DNA from: Aminobacterium mobile DSM 12262
GTDB lineage: Bacteria; Synergistota; Synergistia; Synergistales; Aminobacteriaceae
DNA length: 64,000 nucleotides
Assembly (NCBI RefSeq): GCF_000526395.1
Contig: NZ_JAFZ01000001.1
Location: forward strand, 248,001 to 312,000
Reading direction: 5' to 3'
Positions 34,742-43,638 of this stretch are shown one piece after another (position 1 is the stretch's first letter; each line of letters begins with the position of its first letter). The notes under the pieces were generated by a model. That model ran no database searches and was not told the DNA's origin. It worked only from the letters and a program-made list of their open reading frames with translations. A program made the translations under genes and the position numbers.

Positions 34742-35538
34742 TGAAAGGTGCTGATTTTGCCCTCATGTCCCCCGGAGAGGCTCGAAGGCTTATTCGGTCG
34801 GGGGAATATGCTTCTCCGACTCCAGGTATGGCTAGAGGCTACGTGCAGGCAAACTTAGTAGTTTTGCCCAAGGATTGGGCATATGATTTCCTCGTTTTTG
34901 CTCAACGTAACCCTAAACCTTGTCCGCTCCTCGATGTAACGGAACCGGGAGATCCTGAGCCCAAGCTTATAGCTCCTGGCGCAGATTTGCGAACGGATTT
35001 GCCTAAATATAAAGTATGGGAACATGGCAGGTGCATTGATGAGCCTACTGATGTAATGAAATACTGGCGGGATGATCTTGTCGGGTTCCTGCTTGGCTGC
35101 TCTTTTACCTTTGAAAGCGCTCTTCTTGATGCTGATGTCCCAATTCGTCATATTGAAATGGGACGAAATGTTCCCATGTATGTAACGAATATCCAATGCA
35201 TTCCTTCTGGGGCTCTTTCTGGTCCTATGGTTGTGAGTATGCGACCTATCCCTTATTCTTTGGTGCCTAAAGCCGTTCTTACGACAGGACGATTTCCAGC
35301 GGTGCACGGTTCTCCTGTCCACATCGGGGACCCTAAAGTCATTGGAGTCAGCGATATTGGGAAACCTGATTTTGGAGATTCCGTACCTATTCATGAGGAA
35401 GAAGTTCCCGTATTCTGGGCATGTGGCGTAACTCCCCAAGCTGCATTAATGGCGAGCAAACCGCCCTTTGCCATTACTCACGCACCAGGACATATGTTTA
35501 TTGCATCTGTAAAAGATTCCAATTACGCTATCTTCTAA
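34741..35538 (+). CDS. ycsI: DUF1445 family protein, YcsI / D-glutamate cyclase-like
   Basis: A 265-residue DUF1445 protein. Visible family blocks: [20 protein letters not shown] split, [73 protein letters not shown] and [13 protein letters not shown]. Often annotated as a putative hydro-lyase; the mammalian relative DGLUCY is reported to cyclise D-glutamate to 5-oxo-D-proline. Placed last in the 5-oxoprolinase operon, it may feed that enzyme or a racemised product. It ends on a CTAA shared with the convergent GNAT gene. Confidence 0.9.
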   Translation: MKGADFALMSPGEARRLIRSGEYASPTPGMARGYVQANLVVLPKDWAYDFLVFAQRNPKPCPLLDVTEPGDPEPKLIAPGADLRTDLPKYKVWEHGRCIDEPTDVMKYWRDDLVGFLLGCSFTFESALLDADVPIRHIEMGRNVPMYVTNIQCIPSGALSGPMVVSMRPIPYSLVPKAVLTTGRFPAVHGSPVHIGDPKVIGVSDIGKPDFGDSVPIHEEEVPVFWACGVTPQAALMASKPPFAITHAPGHMFIASVKDSNYAIF

Positions 35539-36341
35539 AAATCATGGGGAAGAATTCTTCGAAGGACCTTTGCTTTTTTCTGGATCAGATGAACGAGTTC
35601 TTCCCCACTCTTTCCTAAATGCCTCGTGGAAGAGCTTCTTGTCCCATAAAGAACAGAATATCCCGTATGGTTCTTTTTGAGGGCGTACCCGTAATATCCC
35701 ATAGAGAGAAGGGCCAGTTGGCTATCATAGTCTTCAAGAGGAACTTCTATATGTTCATGTGTACAGATTTCTGGAAGGGCTCGAAGGTCTTTGTGGAGGA
35801 TGAAGCGAAGATATCCTCCATATTTTTCTTTGAGATCCACTACAAGAAATCCAGATCGCAGCATATTTCTTAAACTGTAATTATTGAGAGGAGAAATTGT
35901 AGTATGAAGATGGTAGCGATAAGGGTAGAGGAGGTTTTCCGCTTTTAAGAACGTGAAGTGTTGAATGTAATTCCCTCGAAAAGCTTTTGCAGTTATGCAG
36001 AAGTCCATGACGGCAATACGATTCCGTTCCTTATCGGGAAGGCGGAGATCTGCTAGGGCTTCTTCCACATATTTAGAACCAAAAGAAACTGCTCGCATGG
36101 CGATAAGAACTTCTTCTGCAAAAATTCCAATAACAAAACCTTGTCCTAATATACTTTCTTCAATAGTGTGTTCAGCACAAAAAATGTTCTCGTCACCAAT
36201 TTCTTTTGCGATCTTTTTATGGAGGCTCAAAGCGAGGGAAATATCTTCTTTTCTCAAGAGCCTCATTTTACATAAAACATTACATCGAAAACCATGACTT
36301 TTCTTTACCAAGAAAAAGGTCTCTTTAAAAGTTCGTCTCAT
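35535..36341 (-). CDS. GNAT-family acetyltransferase-like protein
   Basis: A 268-residue protein with a GNAT-like core (about residues 25-185): [53 protein letters not shown] (the acetyl-CoA-binding region, though without a clean RGxGxG) and [19 protein letters not shown] with a following [12 protein letters not shown]-terminal extension of about 75 residues is unrecognised. I start at ATG 36341, after GGAAGAGGTGACTGC; the longer frame overlaps promoter-like sequence. Substrate unknown. It diverges from dnaK and converges on the oxoprolinase operon. Confidence 0.75.
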   Translation of the reverse strand: MRRTFKETFFLVKKSHGFRCNVLCKMRLLRKEDISLALSLHKKIAKEIGDENIFCAEHTIEESILGQGFVIGIFAEEVLIAMRAVSFGSKYVEEALADLRLPDKERNRIAVMDFCITAKAFRGNYIQHFTFLKAENLLYPYRYHLHTTISPLNNYSLRNMLRSGFLVVDLKEKYGGYLRFILHKDLRALPEICTHEHIEVPLEDYDSQLALLSMGYYGYALKKNHTGYSVLYGTRSSSTRHLGKSGEELVHLIQKKAKVLRRILPHDF

Positions 36342-36497
36342 GCAGTCACCTCTTCCTATTTTGGGTAATATAAAAAACAAAGGGCAGAAAAGATATACTT
36401 CATTGAAATATGAAGTTATTATACACAAAAAATAAAAGTTTGCATGAGATATGGGGATCCCTATGGCTGAACGTAAAAAAACAAAGAATAAGCGATT

Positions 36498-36545
36498 TGA
36501 CCAATATTGACATATAACCCTTAAACAGTATAATTTTATTGGTCA
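36498..36545. promoter_or_regulatory. Palindromic operator-like repeat bracketing the dnaK promoter
   Basis: TGACCAATA (36498-36506) and its perfect complement TATTGGTCA (36537-36545) flank the -35 and -10 boxes exactly. A further GGTCA half-site lies ten bases on (36551-36555). The layout suggests a dimeric repressor, or two dimers, acting on the promoter. Confidence 0.55.
36507..36534 (+). promoter_or_regulatory. Consensus sigma-70 promoter of dnaK
   Basis: TTGACA (36507-36512) and TATAAT (36529-36534) are both perfect and separated by 16 bases, 43 bases before the start codon. This is the strongest promoter seen in the window. No CIRCE element (TTAGCACTC/GAGTGCTAA) is present. Confidence 0.88.
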
Positions 36546-36576
36546 CTAAAGGTCAGTGCGATTGGAGGGGTGAGAA

Positions 36577-38466
36577 ATGAGAAAAGCAGTTGGTATTGAT
36601 CTTGGAACTACAAACTCCGTTATAGCTATCATAGAGGGTGGTATGCCTTCTATTATTGCCAATGCTGAAGGTGGTCGAACGACACCATCTGTTGTGGCTT
36701 TTACCAAAGACGGAGAGCGTTTAGTTGGTACTATGGCAAAGCGCCAGGCAACCTTAAATCCTGATGGAACTCTTTACTCTGTAAAACGTTTTATTGGGCG
36801 TACGTACGACGAAGTAACGTCGGAAATGAAGATTGTCCCCTATAAAGTGAAAGAAGGGCCCAATCGAGCTGTGCGTTTTGAGGTATGGGGAAAAGAATAT
36901 GCGCCAGAAGAGATTAGCGCCCAGGTATTAAGGAAACTCGTAAATGATGCGAGCTCTTATTTGGGAGAGAGCATTACTGATGTGGTTATTACAATTCCTG
37001 CATATTTTAATGATGCCCAACGCCAGGCTACAAGAGATGCAGCCCTTATTGCTGGGTTAAACGTGCTGCGTATTATTAATGAACCTACAGCCGCTGCTCT
37101 TGCTTATGGTTTAGATAAAAACAAGGAGCAGAAGATTCTTGTCTTCGATCTTGGCGGTGGAACCTTCGATGTGTCAATTCTGGATATAGGAGAAGGGGTG
37201 GTGGAGGTATTGGCCACTTCAGGTGACACTCATTTAGGTGGGGACGATTTCGATAAAGTATTAGTAGATTATATTGCCGATGAGTTTAAAAAAGAAAATG
37301 GTATTGATTTACGGAAGGACAGGCAAGCTTTGCAGCGATTATATGAGGCGGCAGAAAAAGCTAAGTGTGAACTGTCTGGTCGTACCTCAACAGAGGTGAA
37401 TCTTCCTTTTATTACTGCTGATGATACGGGCCCTAAACATCTTACTATGACTATTACCAGAGCCAAATTCGATCAGTTGACGGAGCATCTTGTAAAACGC
37501 TGTCTCAAGCCCATGGAAGATGCATTGTCATCGGCTAAATTACAACAGGCTGATATAGATGAAGTAGTGATGGTAGGGGGAGCTACTCGAATACCTGCAG
37601 TACAGGACCTTGTGCGGAATTTTACTGGAGGTAGAAATCCCAATATGTCAGTGAACCCTGATGAAGTTGTGGCCATGGGAGCTGCTATCCAGGCGGGTAT
37701 TTTAAAGGGAGAAATGAAAGATGTTCTTTTGTTGGACATAATTCCTCTCTCTCTTGGCGTGGAGACTATGGGGGGAGTTATGACGAAGCTTATAGAGAAA
37801 AATACTACGATCCCATATAAGAAAACAGAAATTTTTACCACCGCTGAAGATAATCAACCTGCTGTGGATATTGTTGTTTTGCAAGGCGAGCGAGAGATGG
37901 CAGCAGATAATAGAATTCTGGGGAACTTTAAGCTTGAAGGTATCCGTAAAGCTCCTCGTGGTATTCCTCAAATTGAAGTAACTTTCGACGTAGACGCAAA
38001 TGGAATATTAAAAGTCTCAGCTCGAGATAAGGATACTAGTAAAGAACAGCAGATCACTATTGCTGGGTCCACGAACCTCGATAAAAAAGAGGTAGAGCGA
38101 ATGGTTCAAGAAGCTCAGGAACATTCAGCGGAAGATCGAAAGAAGCGGGAAAAGGCCGATGCTCGTAACGAACTAGAATCTCTTTCTTATCAGTTGGAGA
38201 AGACTTTGAAAGAGAAGGAAAGTATGCTTGAAGAGACACAGAAAGTCAGGGTTCGTAACGCTCTTGAGGAAGCAAAGGCCCTTGCTAAAAATAGCGATGC
38301 CACTCTTGAAAATTTGCGAGTATCCATATCAGAACTTCAACAGACGTTTCAAACTGTTATGGCTGCTAAGACTCCTGGTACGAGCGGAGGAGAAGAAAAA
38401 GGTTCATCGAAAGAAGATGTGGTAGACGCCGAGTTTATTGATCCAGATGAAAAAAACGAAAGCTGA
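36577..38466 (+). CDS. dnaK: Molecular chaperone DnaK (Hsp70)
   Basis: A 629-residue Hsp70 with all domains: nucleotide-binding domain ([13 protein letters not shown] at 5-17, [56 protein letters not shown]), the [19 protein letters not shown] linker, substrate-binding domain and helical lid, ending [11 protein letters not shown]. It refolds proteins in the cytoplasm with DnaJ and GrpE, neither of which is nearby; hrcA is also absent. ATG start with GGAGGGGTG upstream. It has its own strong promoter with a palindromic repeat and a terminator, so it is a single-gene unit. Confidence 0.97.
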   Translation: MRKAVGIDLGTTNSVIAIIEGGMPSIIANAEGGRTTPSVVAFTKDGERLVGTMAKRQATLNPDGTLYSVKRFIGRTYDEVTSEMKIVPYKVKEGPNRAVRFEVWGKEYAPEEISAQVLRKLVNDASSYLGESITDVVITIPAYFNDAQRQATRDAALIAGLNVLRIINEPTAAALAYGLDKNKEQKILVFDLGGGTFDVSILDIGEGVVEVLATSGDTHLGGDDFDKVLVDYIADEFKKENGIDLRKDRQALQRLYEAAEKAKCELSGRTSTEVNLPFITADDTGPKHLTMTITRAKFDQLTEHLVKRCLKPMEDALSSAKLQQADIDEVVMVGGATRIPAVQDLVRNFTGGRNPNMSVNPDEVVAMGAAIQAGILKGEMKDVLLLDIIPLSLGVETMGGVMTKLIEKNTTIPYKKTEIFTTAEDNQPAVDIVVLQGEREMAADNRILGNFKLEGIRKAPRGIPQIEVTFDVDANGILKVSARDKDTSKEQQITIAGSTNLDKKEVERMVQEAQEHSAEDRKKREKADARNELESLSYQLEKTLKEKESMLEETQKVRVRNALEEAKALAKNSDATLENLRVSISELQQTFQTVMAAKTPGTSGGEEKGSSKEDVVDAEFIDPDEKNES

Positions 38467-38489
38467 CATATTGAGGATATTGAAAGTAG

Positions 38490-38524
38490 AAAGGGCCGGA
38501 ACTCTTAGTTTCGGCCCTTTTCAT
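38490..38524 (+). terminator. Intrinsic terminator after dnaK
   Basis: Stem AAAGGGCCGGAACT (38490-38503) with AGTTTCGGCCCTTT (38507-38520), one G-T wobble, followed by TTCATCT. Confidence 0.83.
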
Positions 38525-38602
38525 CTCTTACGACTATTAACGGTATAATACATAGGTGTTATAGAGTTAGAGGGCTATAAAAGCACAAAAGAGGTGAGAG
38601 TT

Positions 38603-39487
38603 TTGGCGTTAAGCTTTGTTCCTTTATCCCTGAATTGTCGTGATGACTATATCGATCTCTTTTCCAAATCGTGTCAGAGAGCATCAGATTACAGTTTTAT
38701 CAACATTTGGGCCTGGGCTGATGAAAGGGATTTTGAGTGGGCCTTTGATGAGGATCTTTGTTGGCTCCGGACAATGTCTCCCTCTCCCGCTCTTTGGGCA
38801 CCTATTGGGCTTTGGAAAAATAAAGATTGGCGGAAAGTGTTAGAGAGCTATTTCCCGGCGGGGGCAGTTTTTTACAGGGTTCCAGAAATGTTGGCTCTTC
38901 AATGGCAAAAGGAGTTAGGAGATAGTGTAAAAATAGAAGAGGAACGAAGCGAGTGGGAATATATCTATCGTGTTTCGGAACTCATCTCTCTTTCTGGGAA
39001 CCGCTTCCATAAGAAGAAAAATCTCTTGCAGCAATTTTTGCGAAGTTACGCATATACCTATGAACCTATTACTTCAAAAAATATCCCCTATATCTTAGAA
39101 ATGCAGGAAAAATGGTGTAAGTGGAGAAATTGTGATGACTCCCCGGGCTTAAAGGCTGAAAGCGAAGCTGTTCATCGCATTCTGGAGCAGTGGCAGGTTA
39201 TGCCCAACATTATGGGAGGAGTTCTTAAAGTAGATGGGCAAATGGTAGCTTATACTGTGGCTGAAAGTAGTGGAGAAGACACAGTAATTATTCATTTTGA
39301 AAAAGGACTAACAGATTATAAGGGGGTTTACCAAGCTATCAATCAAATGTTTTTGGAAAGGTCTGCTCATTCTTTTACGTGGGTGAATAGAGAGCAAGAT
39401 ATGGGAATTGAGGGGATCCGAAAGGCTAAGATATCGTATAATCCAGTATATTTTCTTAAAAAATTTATTGTTACATGGGATAGATAG
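38603..39487 (+). CDS. DUF2156 (phosphatidylglycerol lysyltransferase C-terminal-like) protein
   Basis: A 294-residue protein of the DUF2156 group, a double GNAT-like fold also found at the C-terminus of MprF. Typical pieces: SDYSFINIWAWAD, LISLSGNRFHKKKNLLQQFLRSY split, HFEKGLTDYKGVYQAINQMF, and WVNREQDMGIEGIRKAKISY near the end. In MprF this domain moves an aminoacyl group from tRNA to lipid; stand-alone members are mostly uncharacterised. I prefer the TTG at 38603 because GAGGTGAG is spaced for it. A TATAAT at 38544-38549 lies upstream. Confidence 0.85.
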   Translation: MALSFVPLSLNCRDDYIDLFSKSCQRASDYSFINIWAWADERDFEWAFDEDLCWLRTMSPSPALWAPIGLWKNKDWRKVLESYFPAGAVFYRVPEMLALQWQKELGDSVKIEEERSEWEYIYRVSELISLSGNRFHKKKNLLQQFLRSYAYTYEPITSKNIPYILEMQEKWCKWRNCDDSPGLKAESEAVHRILEQWQVMPNIMGGVLKVDGQMVAYTVAESSGEDTVIIHFEKGLTDYKGVYQAINQMFLERSAHSFTWVNREQDMGIEGIRKAKISYNPVYFLKKFIVTWDR

Positions 39488-39521
39488 TTTTTTACACAAT
39501 ATACCTTAGGAGGGACTATAT

Positions 39522-40913
39522 ATGCTCGATAAGGCAATAGATGGGCTTAAAGATGAACTCATAGCCGCAGTACAGGAATCGGTGCGTATTCCCAGTGTTG
39601 CAGGGGTTCCTGAAGAGGGTGCCCCCTTTGGGAGAAATGTGAAACTGGCACTTGATCATGCATTGAATGTAGCGTCTCAGCTCGGTTTTCGTGTTAAAAA
39701 CGTGGATAATATGGCCGGGTACGGGGAATGGGGCGATGGGAAGGAGATCGTCGCCATATTGGGGCATCTTGATGTAGTTCCTGAGGGGACAGGATGGAAG
39801 TATCCTCCTTTTGGAGGAGAGATTCAAAATGGCATTATTTGGGGACGAGGGGTTCTTGACGATAAGGGGCCTACTATTGGTGCTCTTTTCGCATTAAAGG
39901 CTATTAAAGATCTCAATATCTCACTGAAACGACGGATTCGTATAATTTTTGGAACGAATGAAGAGTCGGGAAGCCAGTGTATGGCTCGTTATATACAAAC
40001 AGAGGAACTGCCGGCAGCCGGATTTACTCCTGACGCAGAGTATCCTATTATTTACGCGGAAAAAGGGGTTCTAACCTTAACGTGTCATTTTCCCTTCTCT
40101 GGTGACGGTCCTGTAAAAATTGTTTCCTTTAAGGGAGGGGTTGCTCCTAATGTAGTAGCGGCTACGGCTCAGGTCGTTATTCGCGCTTCTGCAGAAGAGA
40201 GGAGACGAATTGCTTCAATAGTGGATGCATGGAATGGGCCGGAGCGGAGTGGCTTTAAAATAGTAGAGGATGGAGTAAAGGGAACAATTACTATTGAGGT
40301 GCAAGGAGTTCCCGCCCATGGAAGCACGCCTCACCTTGGTGTCAATGCCATTCTCTGTCTTGTGGATATTCTTTCATCCATGGACCTCATGAAGAGTCAA
40401 AAACAGTTTATTCACGCCCTTTCATCCCTTATAGGAATGGAAACTGATGGAACATCGCTGGGAATAGCCATGAATGATGATATATCTGGAGCTCTTACCC
40501 TGTGCTTAGGCACAATAGACGGGAATGAGTCTGATGTCCATTTTACTTTAAATATCCGTTACCCAGTGACAAAAAAAGATTCTCTCGTTCTTGACCCATT
40601 GAGAGAAGCTTTGGAAAAAGCGGGAATAGCCGTTACAGATGTTCGACATGCAGCTCCCTTGTATATGGACCCAGAGTCTCCCCTGATTCGCACTCTCCAG
40701 AAGGTTTACAAAGAACAGACAGGTTTTAATCCTGATCTTTTAGCTATTGGTGGAGGGACGTATGCCAAATCTGTGCCTAATGTGGTGGCCTTTGGCCCTA
40801 TTTTCCCAGGGCAAAAGTATACTATCCATGAGGAGAATGAGTGTTGGTCCATAGAAGACCTCATGAAAAACGTAAAAATCATGGCCCATGCTATGGTGGA
40901 ACTAGCACGGTGA
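39522..40913 (+). CDS. M20 family dipeptidase, PepV-like
   Basis: A 463-residue zinc dipeptidase of the M20A/PepV type. Metal and catalytic motifs: ILGHLDVVPEG (His and Asp), GRGVLDDKGPTIGA (bridging Asp), FGTNEESGSQC (catalytic Glu pair), FTPDAEYPIIYAEKG, GVPAHGSTP in the lid domain and AIGGGTYAKSVPN near the C-terminus. It is cytoplasmic, releasing amino acids from dipeptides, in keeping with peptide fermentation. RBS TTAGGAGGG precedes the ATG. Confidence 0.93.
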   Translation: MLDKAIDGLKDELIAAVQESVRIPSVAGVPEEGAPFGRNVKLALDHALNVASQLGFRVKNVDNMAGYGEWGDGKEIVAILGHLDVVPEGTGWKYPPFGGEIQNGIIWGRGVLDDKGPTIGALFALKAIKDLNISLKRRIRIIFGTNEESGSQCMARYIQTEELPAAGFTPDAEYPIIYAEKGVLTLTCHFPFSGDGPVKIVSFKGGVAPNVVAATAQVVIRASAEERRRIASIVDAWNGPERSGFKIVEDGVKGTITIEVQGVPAHGSTPHLGVNAILCLVDILSSMDLMKSQKQFIHALSSLIGMETDGTSLGIAMNDDISGALTLCLGTIDGNESDVHFTLNIRYPVTKKDSLVLDPLREALEKAGIAVTDVRHAAPLYMDPESPLIRTLQKVYKEQTGFNPDLLAIGGGTYAKSVPNVVAFGPIFPGQKYTIHEENECWSIEDLMKNVKIMAHAMVELAR

Positions 40914-41042
40914 TGTAAAGAAAGTTTGAACGGGGAACCGAGTTATGACGACGGTAGGGAGAGGCGACTTGACTCTCTGGCACTATGCTAGGTCCTATAT
41001 GAGCGGATCACTTTGTTGGCGGTGCTGAAGGAGGTAGCCCTG

Positions 41043-42389
41043 ATGAAGCGAGAGAGGATTGTCATTATTGGGGGCGATGCAGCTGGAATGTCAGCTGCAG
41101 GACAAGTGAGGAAACGCCGTCCTCACGCAGAAATTCTTGTCTACGAACGATCCCCTCATACATCTTATTCAGCTTGCGGTATACCTTACTACGTGGCGGG
41201 TCTTGTTGATAATGAGCAAAAACTTATTGTTCGTACTCCTAAAGAGTTTATGCAGAAGCAGAATATTCAGGCTCGGATTTCACATGAGGTTCTCTCTGTG
41301 GATTTTCATAACCGCGCCATCTCGGTTCTTAACCATCAAACGGGAGAGATATTTACAGATACATACGATCAGCTTCTTTTTGCCACTGGAACTCAGCCCA
41401 TCCTCCCGCCCATCCCTGATTTAGAGGGAAAGGGCGTTTTTGCCCTCAGCGTTCTTGAAGACGGTCTCAATCTTCAGCGTTACATAGAAGAGAAAGGACC
41501 TCGAAATGTGGTGGTAGTGGGTGGCGGGTATATAGGCCTTGAAATGGCGGAAGCTTTTTGTATCAGACAAATGAATGTCTGCCTTGTAGACCGCTCGTAC
41601 CAGGTTATGAATACTTTCGATATGGATATGGCGGATCTCATAGCTGAAGCTATTCGTTATGTAGGAACCACTCTCTATCTTGGCGAAACCATGAAAGGAG
41701 TGGAGCGAGAAAAGGGAAATATCAAAGCTGTAATTACCGATCAGCGAACTATCCCTGCTGATTTAGTGGTCCTTGGCCTGGGAGTTCGACCGAATTCAAA
41801 ATTGGCGAAGGAAGCAGGGTTACCTCTTGGGTACAAAGATTCTATTCGAGTAGACGAGTTTCTGCAGACGGAAGAGGAGGGTGTATGGGCAGCTGGTGAC
41901 TGCTCACAAACGTGGCATAGAGTAGCGAACCGCCCTTTTTGGGTTCCCCTCGGATCTGTAGCTAATAAAACTGGTCGAGTGGCTGGCATGAATATGGGGG
42001 GAGAACGTGAACGTTTCCCTGGGGTAGTGGAGACAGCCGTGAGCAAGCATTGCGATCTAGAAGTGGCTCGAACAGGCCTTTCAGAAAAAGAACTGGAAGA
42101 CCTGGGGATGCGCTATGAAACAGTAACAATTAGAAGTCATGTTCGAGCTGGATATTATCCAGAGCCAGGAACTATTAATGTGAAGATGATCGCGGAAGTT
42201 CCCGGAGGGCGGATTCTAGGAGCGCAAATTGTTGGTACCCATGGTTCAGCAAAGCGAATCGATGTAGTAGCTGCGGCTCTTTCTGCCGGTATGACTGCCC
42301 GTGAACTTGTAAACCTTGATCTGGGATATGCTCCCCCTTTTTCTCTTCCCTGGGATCCTATTCAGATAGCAGCTCGTCAGTTCCTTTAG
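41043..42389 (+). CDS. CoA-disulfide reductase-like FAD/NAD(P)H oxidoreductase
   Basis: A 448-residue class with a single redox cysteine (CoA-disulfide reductase / NADH oxidase / persulfide reductase group). FAD-binding IGGDAAGMSAAG at 9-20, the cysteine at about C45 in SYSACGIPYY, NAD-binding VVVVGGGYIGLEMAEAF, the second FAD motif GVWAAGDC, and a C-terminal dimerisation domain. Likely roles are reduction of CoA disulfide, polysulfide or O2 with NAD(P)H. I start at 41043, after AAGGAGG. A 50-base IS-end-like hairpin follows five bases after the stop. Confidence 0.9.
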   Translation: MKRERIVIIGGDAAGMSAAGQVRKRRPHAEILVYERSPHTSYSACGIPYYVAGLVDNEQKLIVRTPKEFMQKQNIQARISHEVLSVDFHNRAISVLNHQTGEIFTDTYDQLLFATGTQPILPPIPDLEGKGVFALSVLEDGLNLQRYIEEKGPRNVVVVGGGYIGLEMAEAFCIRQMNVCLVDRSYQVMNTFDMDMADLIAEAIRYVGTTLYLGETMKGVEREKGNIKAVITDQRTIPADLVVLGLGVRPNSKLAKEAGLPLGYKDSIRVDEFLQTEEEGVWAAGDCSQTWHRVANRPFWVPLGSVANKTGRVAGMNMGGERERFPGVVETAVSKHCDLEVARTGLSEKELEDLGMRYETVTIRSHVRAGYYPEPGTINVKMIAEVPGGRILGAQIVGTHGSAKRIDVVAAALSAGMTARELVNLDLGYAPPFSLPWDPIQIAARQFL

Positions 42390-42393
42390 TAAA

Positions 42394-42445
42394 GAAGTGC
42401 ACCCCGAAAGGTGGACATAGAATCCAGCATTTGGAGGTGCACTTC
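42394..42445. repeat. 52-bp IS3-end-like palindromic element, copy 1
   Basis: GAAGTGCACC and GGTGCACTTC are perfect 10-bp terminal inverted repeats around ACATAGAATCCAGCAT. The ends recall IS3/IS150-group terminal repeats (TGCACCCC..AA..TTGGACA pattern, from memory). The reverse complement is nearly the same as the element at 47498-47547. It lies between convergent genes and may serve as a bidirectional terminator. Confidence 0.7.
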
Positions 42446-42451
42446 AAAAAA

Positions 42452-42847
42452 CTATTTAGATGGGTTGACTCTATTCAGTTGCTGTTCGAACGTCCAACGA
42501 GTCAATTCTTGGCGGAGAGAAAGAATTTTTTCATGAAGAGCTGTTGCTTTGTTCCGATCGACTTGAGGCTCAGATAGTTCGAGCTGGAGTTGAAGATGGG
42601 ACCTTCTCATTTCATTCCACTTGTTTTGTATTTCTTGGGGGATATTGGCAGCGTTCGGGCGATTTCCGTTAGGAGATATCCATCGAGTGCCTTCTCTCAT
42701 GTTGCCTTCCATAAAGTGATGCCCGTACATAGTCCCCCTACAGGAGTACCCATCAAATCCGTGTCGGTCCCCCCAGCCTCCATGAGCCCAAGCAATTCCT
42801 GTTGCCATAACAGCTATCAACCCGGCAAGAACAACTATTTTCTTCAT
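42452..42847 (-). CDS. Small periplasmic Spy/CpxP/ZraP-like protein
   Basis: A 131-residue protein with a clear signal peptide (about 1-21, cleavage after AWA), a Gly/His/Met-rich middle (HGGWGDRHGF, YGHHFMEGNM) and a C-terminal helical region (about 70-125; RRSHLQLQLELSEPQVDRNKA then HEKILSLRQELTRW). This is the plan of the Spy/CpxP/ZraP family of periplasmic chaperones and metal-responsive proteins. His/Met content suggests copper, nickel or zinc contact. RBS AAGGAGGAGG precedes the ATG. No two-component partner is adjacent. Assignment is by pattern, not by a strong motif. Confidence 0.7.
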   Translation of the reverse strand: MKKIVVLAGLIAVMATGIAWAHGGWGDRHGFDGYSCRGTMYGHHFMEGNMREGTRWISPNGNRPNAANIPQEIQNKWNEMRRSHLQLQLELSEPQVDRNKATALHEKILSLRQELTRWTFEQQLNRVNPSK

Positions 42848-42944
42848 CTCTAAATGCCTCCTCCTTGCTTTTTAATAGGAGTATAAAACCCCCAGGGAGT
42901 TTAGAGATCGTAGAAAACTACATGGTTTTGTTACGCATATTTAC

Positions 42945-43206
42945 TTATTTTAAGACAGCGTCATTTTTTACGGCCACGCCAGAGTTCCCCCCTCTGGAAT
43001 GAAGAGCTTCCACAACCTCCATGCCAATAAGCCCTCCACCTTATCACCACAGTTTTTTACAGATCCGCCATCAATAGATGCTCGCATTGCCAAGGTATCG
43101 GACATTGTCCATAACGTAAACACTCTCTCCAAATTCGCCCCCTGCCTCTGCCGCCTCCATTGGGGGGGGCTATATGTAACATGGGTATATTGATGTTGGA
43201 GAGAGC
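42945..43206 (-). pseudogene. Remnant of a pyridine nucleotide-disulfide oxidoreductase
   Basis: Reading the minus strand from about 43160, one frame gives MEAAEAGG then VYVMDNVRYLGNASI, a shifted frame gives DGGSVKNCGDKV, and a further shift gives GGGLIGMEVVEALHSRG before a stop at 42945-42947. GGGLIGMEVVEAL is the NAD-binding glycine motif of this flavoprotein family, with the usual upstream segment. At least two frameshifts and stops make it non-functional. It fills the gap after the DUF3343 gene, which runs in the same direction. Confidence 0.65.
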
Positions 43207-43431
43207 CTATGTCTCCTCTATTTGGTGAAAGCTGGCAACATCTATCTTTTTTTTCTCTATAATATGACGAATGCTCTCTTCTTTATCGCAGGGATAGCTA
43301 CATGCTAATCCACAGCTTGCCGAAAGTTGCCGCGGAACGGGAATTATTTTTACATCCAGTCCTTCTTTCCTACAGATCTTCTCGAACATAAGTGCCATAC
43401 TTGTGACATGGAAAGTAGCCAAGCATTTCAT
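43207..43431 (-). CDS. DUF3343 (putative Se/S carrier-like) small protein
   Basis: A 74-residue DUF3343 protein. The pattern FHVTSMALMFEKICRKEGLDVKIIPVPRQLSASCGLAC, quoted here as FHVTSMAL, KIIPVPRQLSASCGLAC and the final SFHQIEE, matches a family annotated as putative Se/S carrier-like and found near selenium or sulfur transfer genes; the single conserved Cys pair is CGLAC. I start at ATG 43431 (MKCLATFH), since GGGGAGGTG lies upstream and the longer frame has no homology. It diverges from the leader-peptide operon. No selenium gene is visible in the window. Confidence 0.8.
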   Translation of the reverse strand: MKCLATFHVTSMALMFEKICRKEGLDVKIIPVPRQLSASCGLACSYPCDKEESIRHIIEKKKIDVASFHQIEET

Positions 43432-43576
43432 GATTTTTCTCAGACACCTCCCCAAAATAGAATGATACATAGAGAGTATATCTTCTTTAGAGAAAAATTT
43501 ATTGTACAATTTCTCGCGTTATTATGGATTAAAAATGATATTATTGTTGTCTAATGATACATTTGATCAGAATTCC

Positions 43577-43605
43577 TTGACGATAGGTAAAAATCATGGT
43601 ATGAA
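43577..43605 (+). promoter_or_regulatory. Promoter of the Phe-leader operon
   Basis: TTGACG (43577-43582), 17 bases, then TATGAA (43600-43605) preceded by TGG, an extended -10. Predicted start of transcription is near 43612, about 27 bases before the leader ATG. Confidence 0.7.
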
Positions 43606-43638
43606 AGGGTAAATTTTCAGAAAGAGGCGGAGTCTTTT

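Noticed and set aside
36463-36510. A 15-codon basic frame starting MAERKKTKNK
   Set aside because: It runs into the -35 box of the dnaK promoter and has only a weak GGGG upstream; more likely chance or a remnant.
36429-36576. CIRCE element for HrcA upstream of dnaK
   Set aside because: No TTAGCACTC/GAGTGCTAA pair is present; the palindrome there has a different sequence.
40914-41042. Possible riboswitch or promoter before the CoA-disulfide-reductase-like gene
   Set aside because: TTGACT is present, but candidate -10 boxes are at the wrong spacing, and I recognise no riboswitch core; only a small GAGAG/CTCTC stem is seen.
42999-43193. A 64-residue plus-strand frame
   Set aside because: Antisense to the flavoprotein remnant and without a ribosome site.
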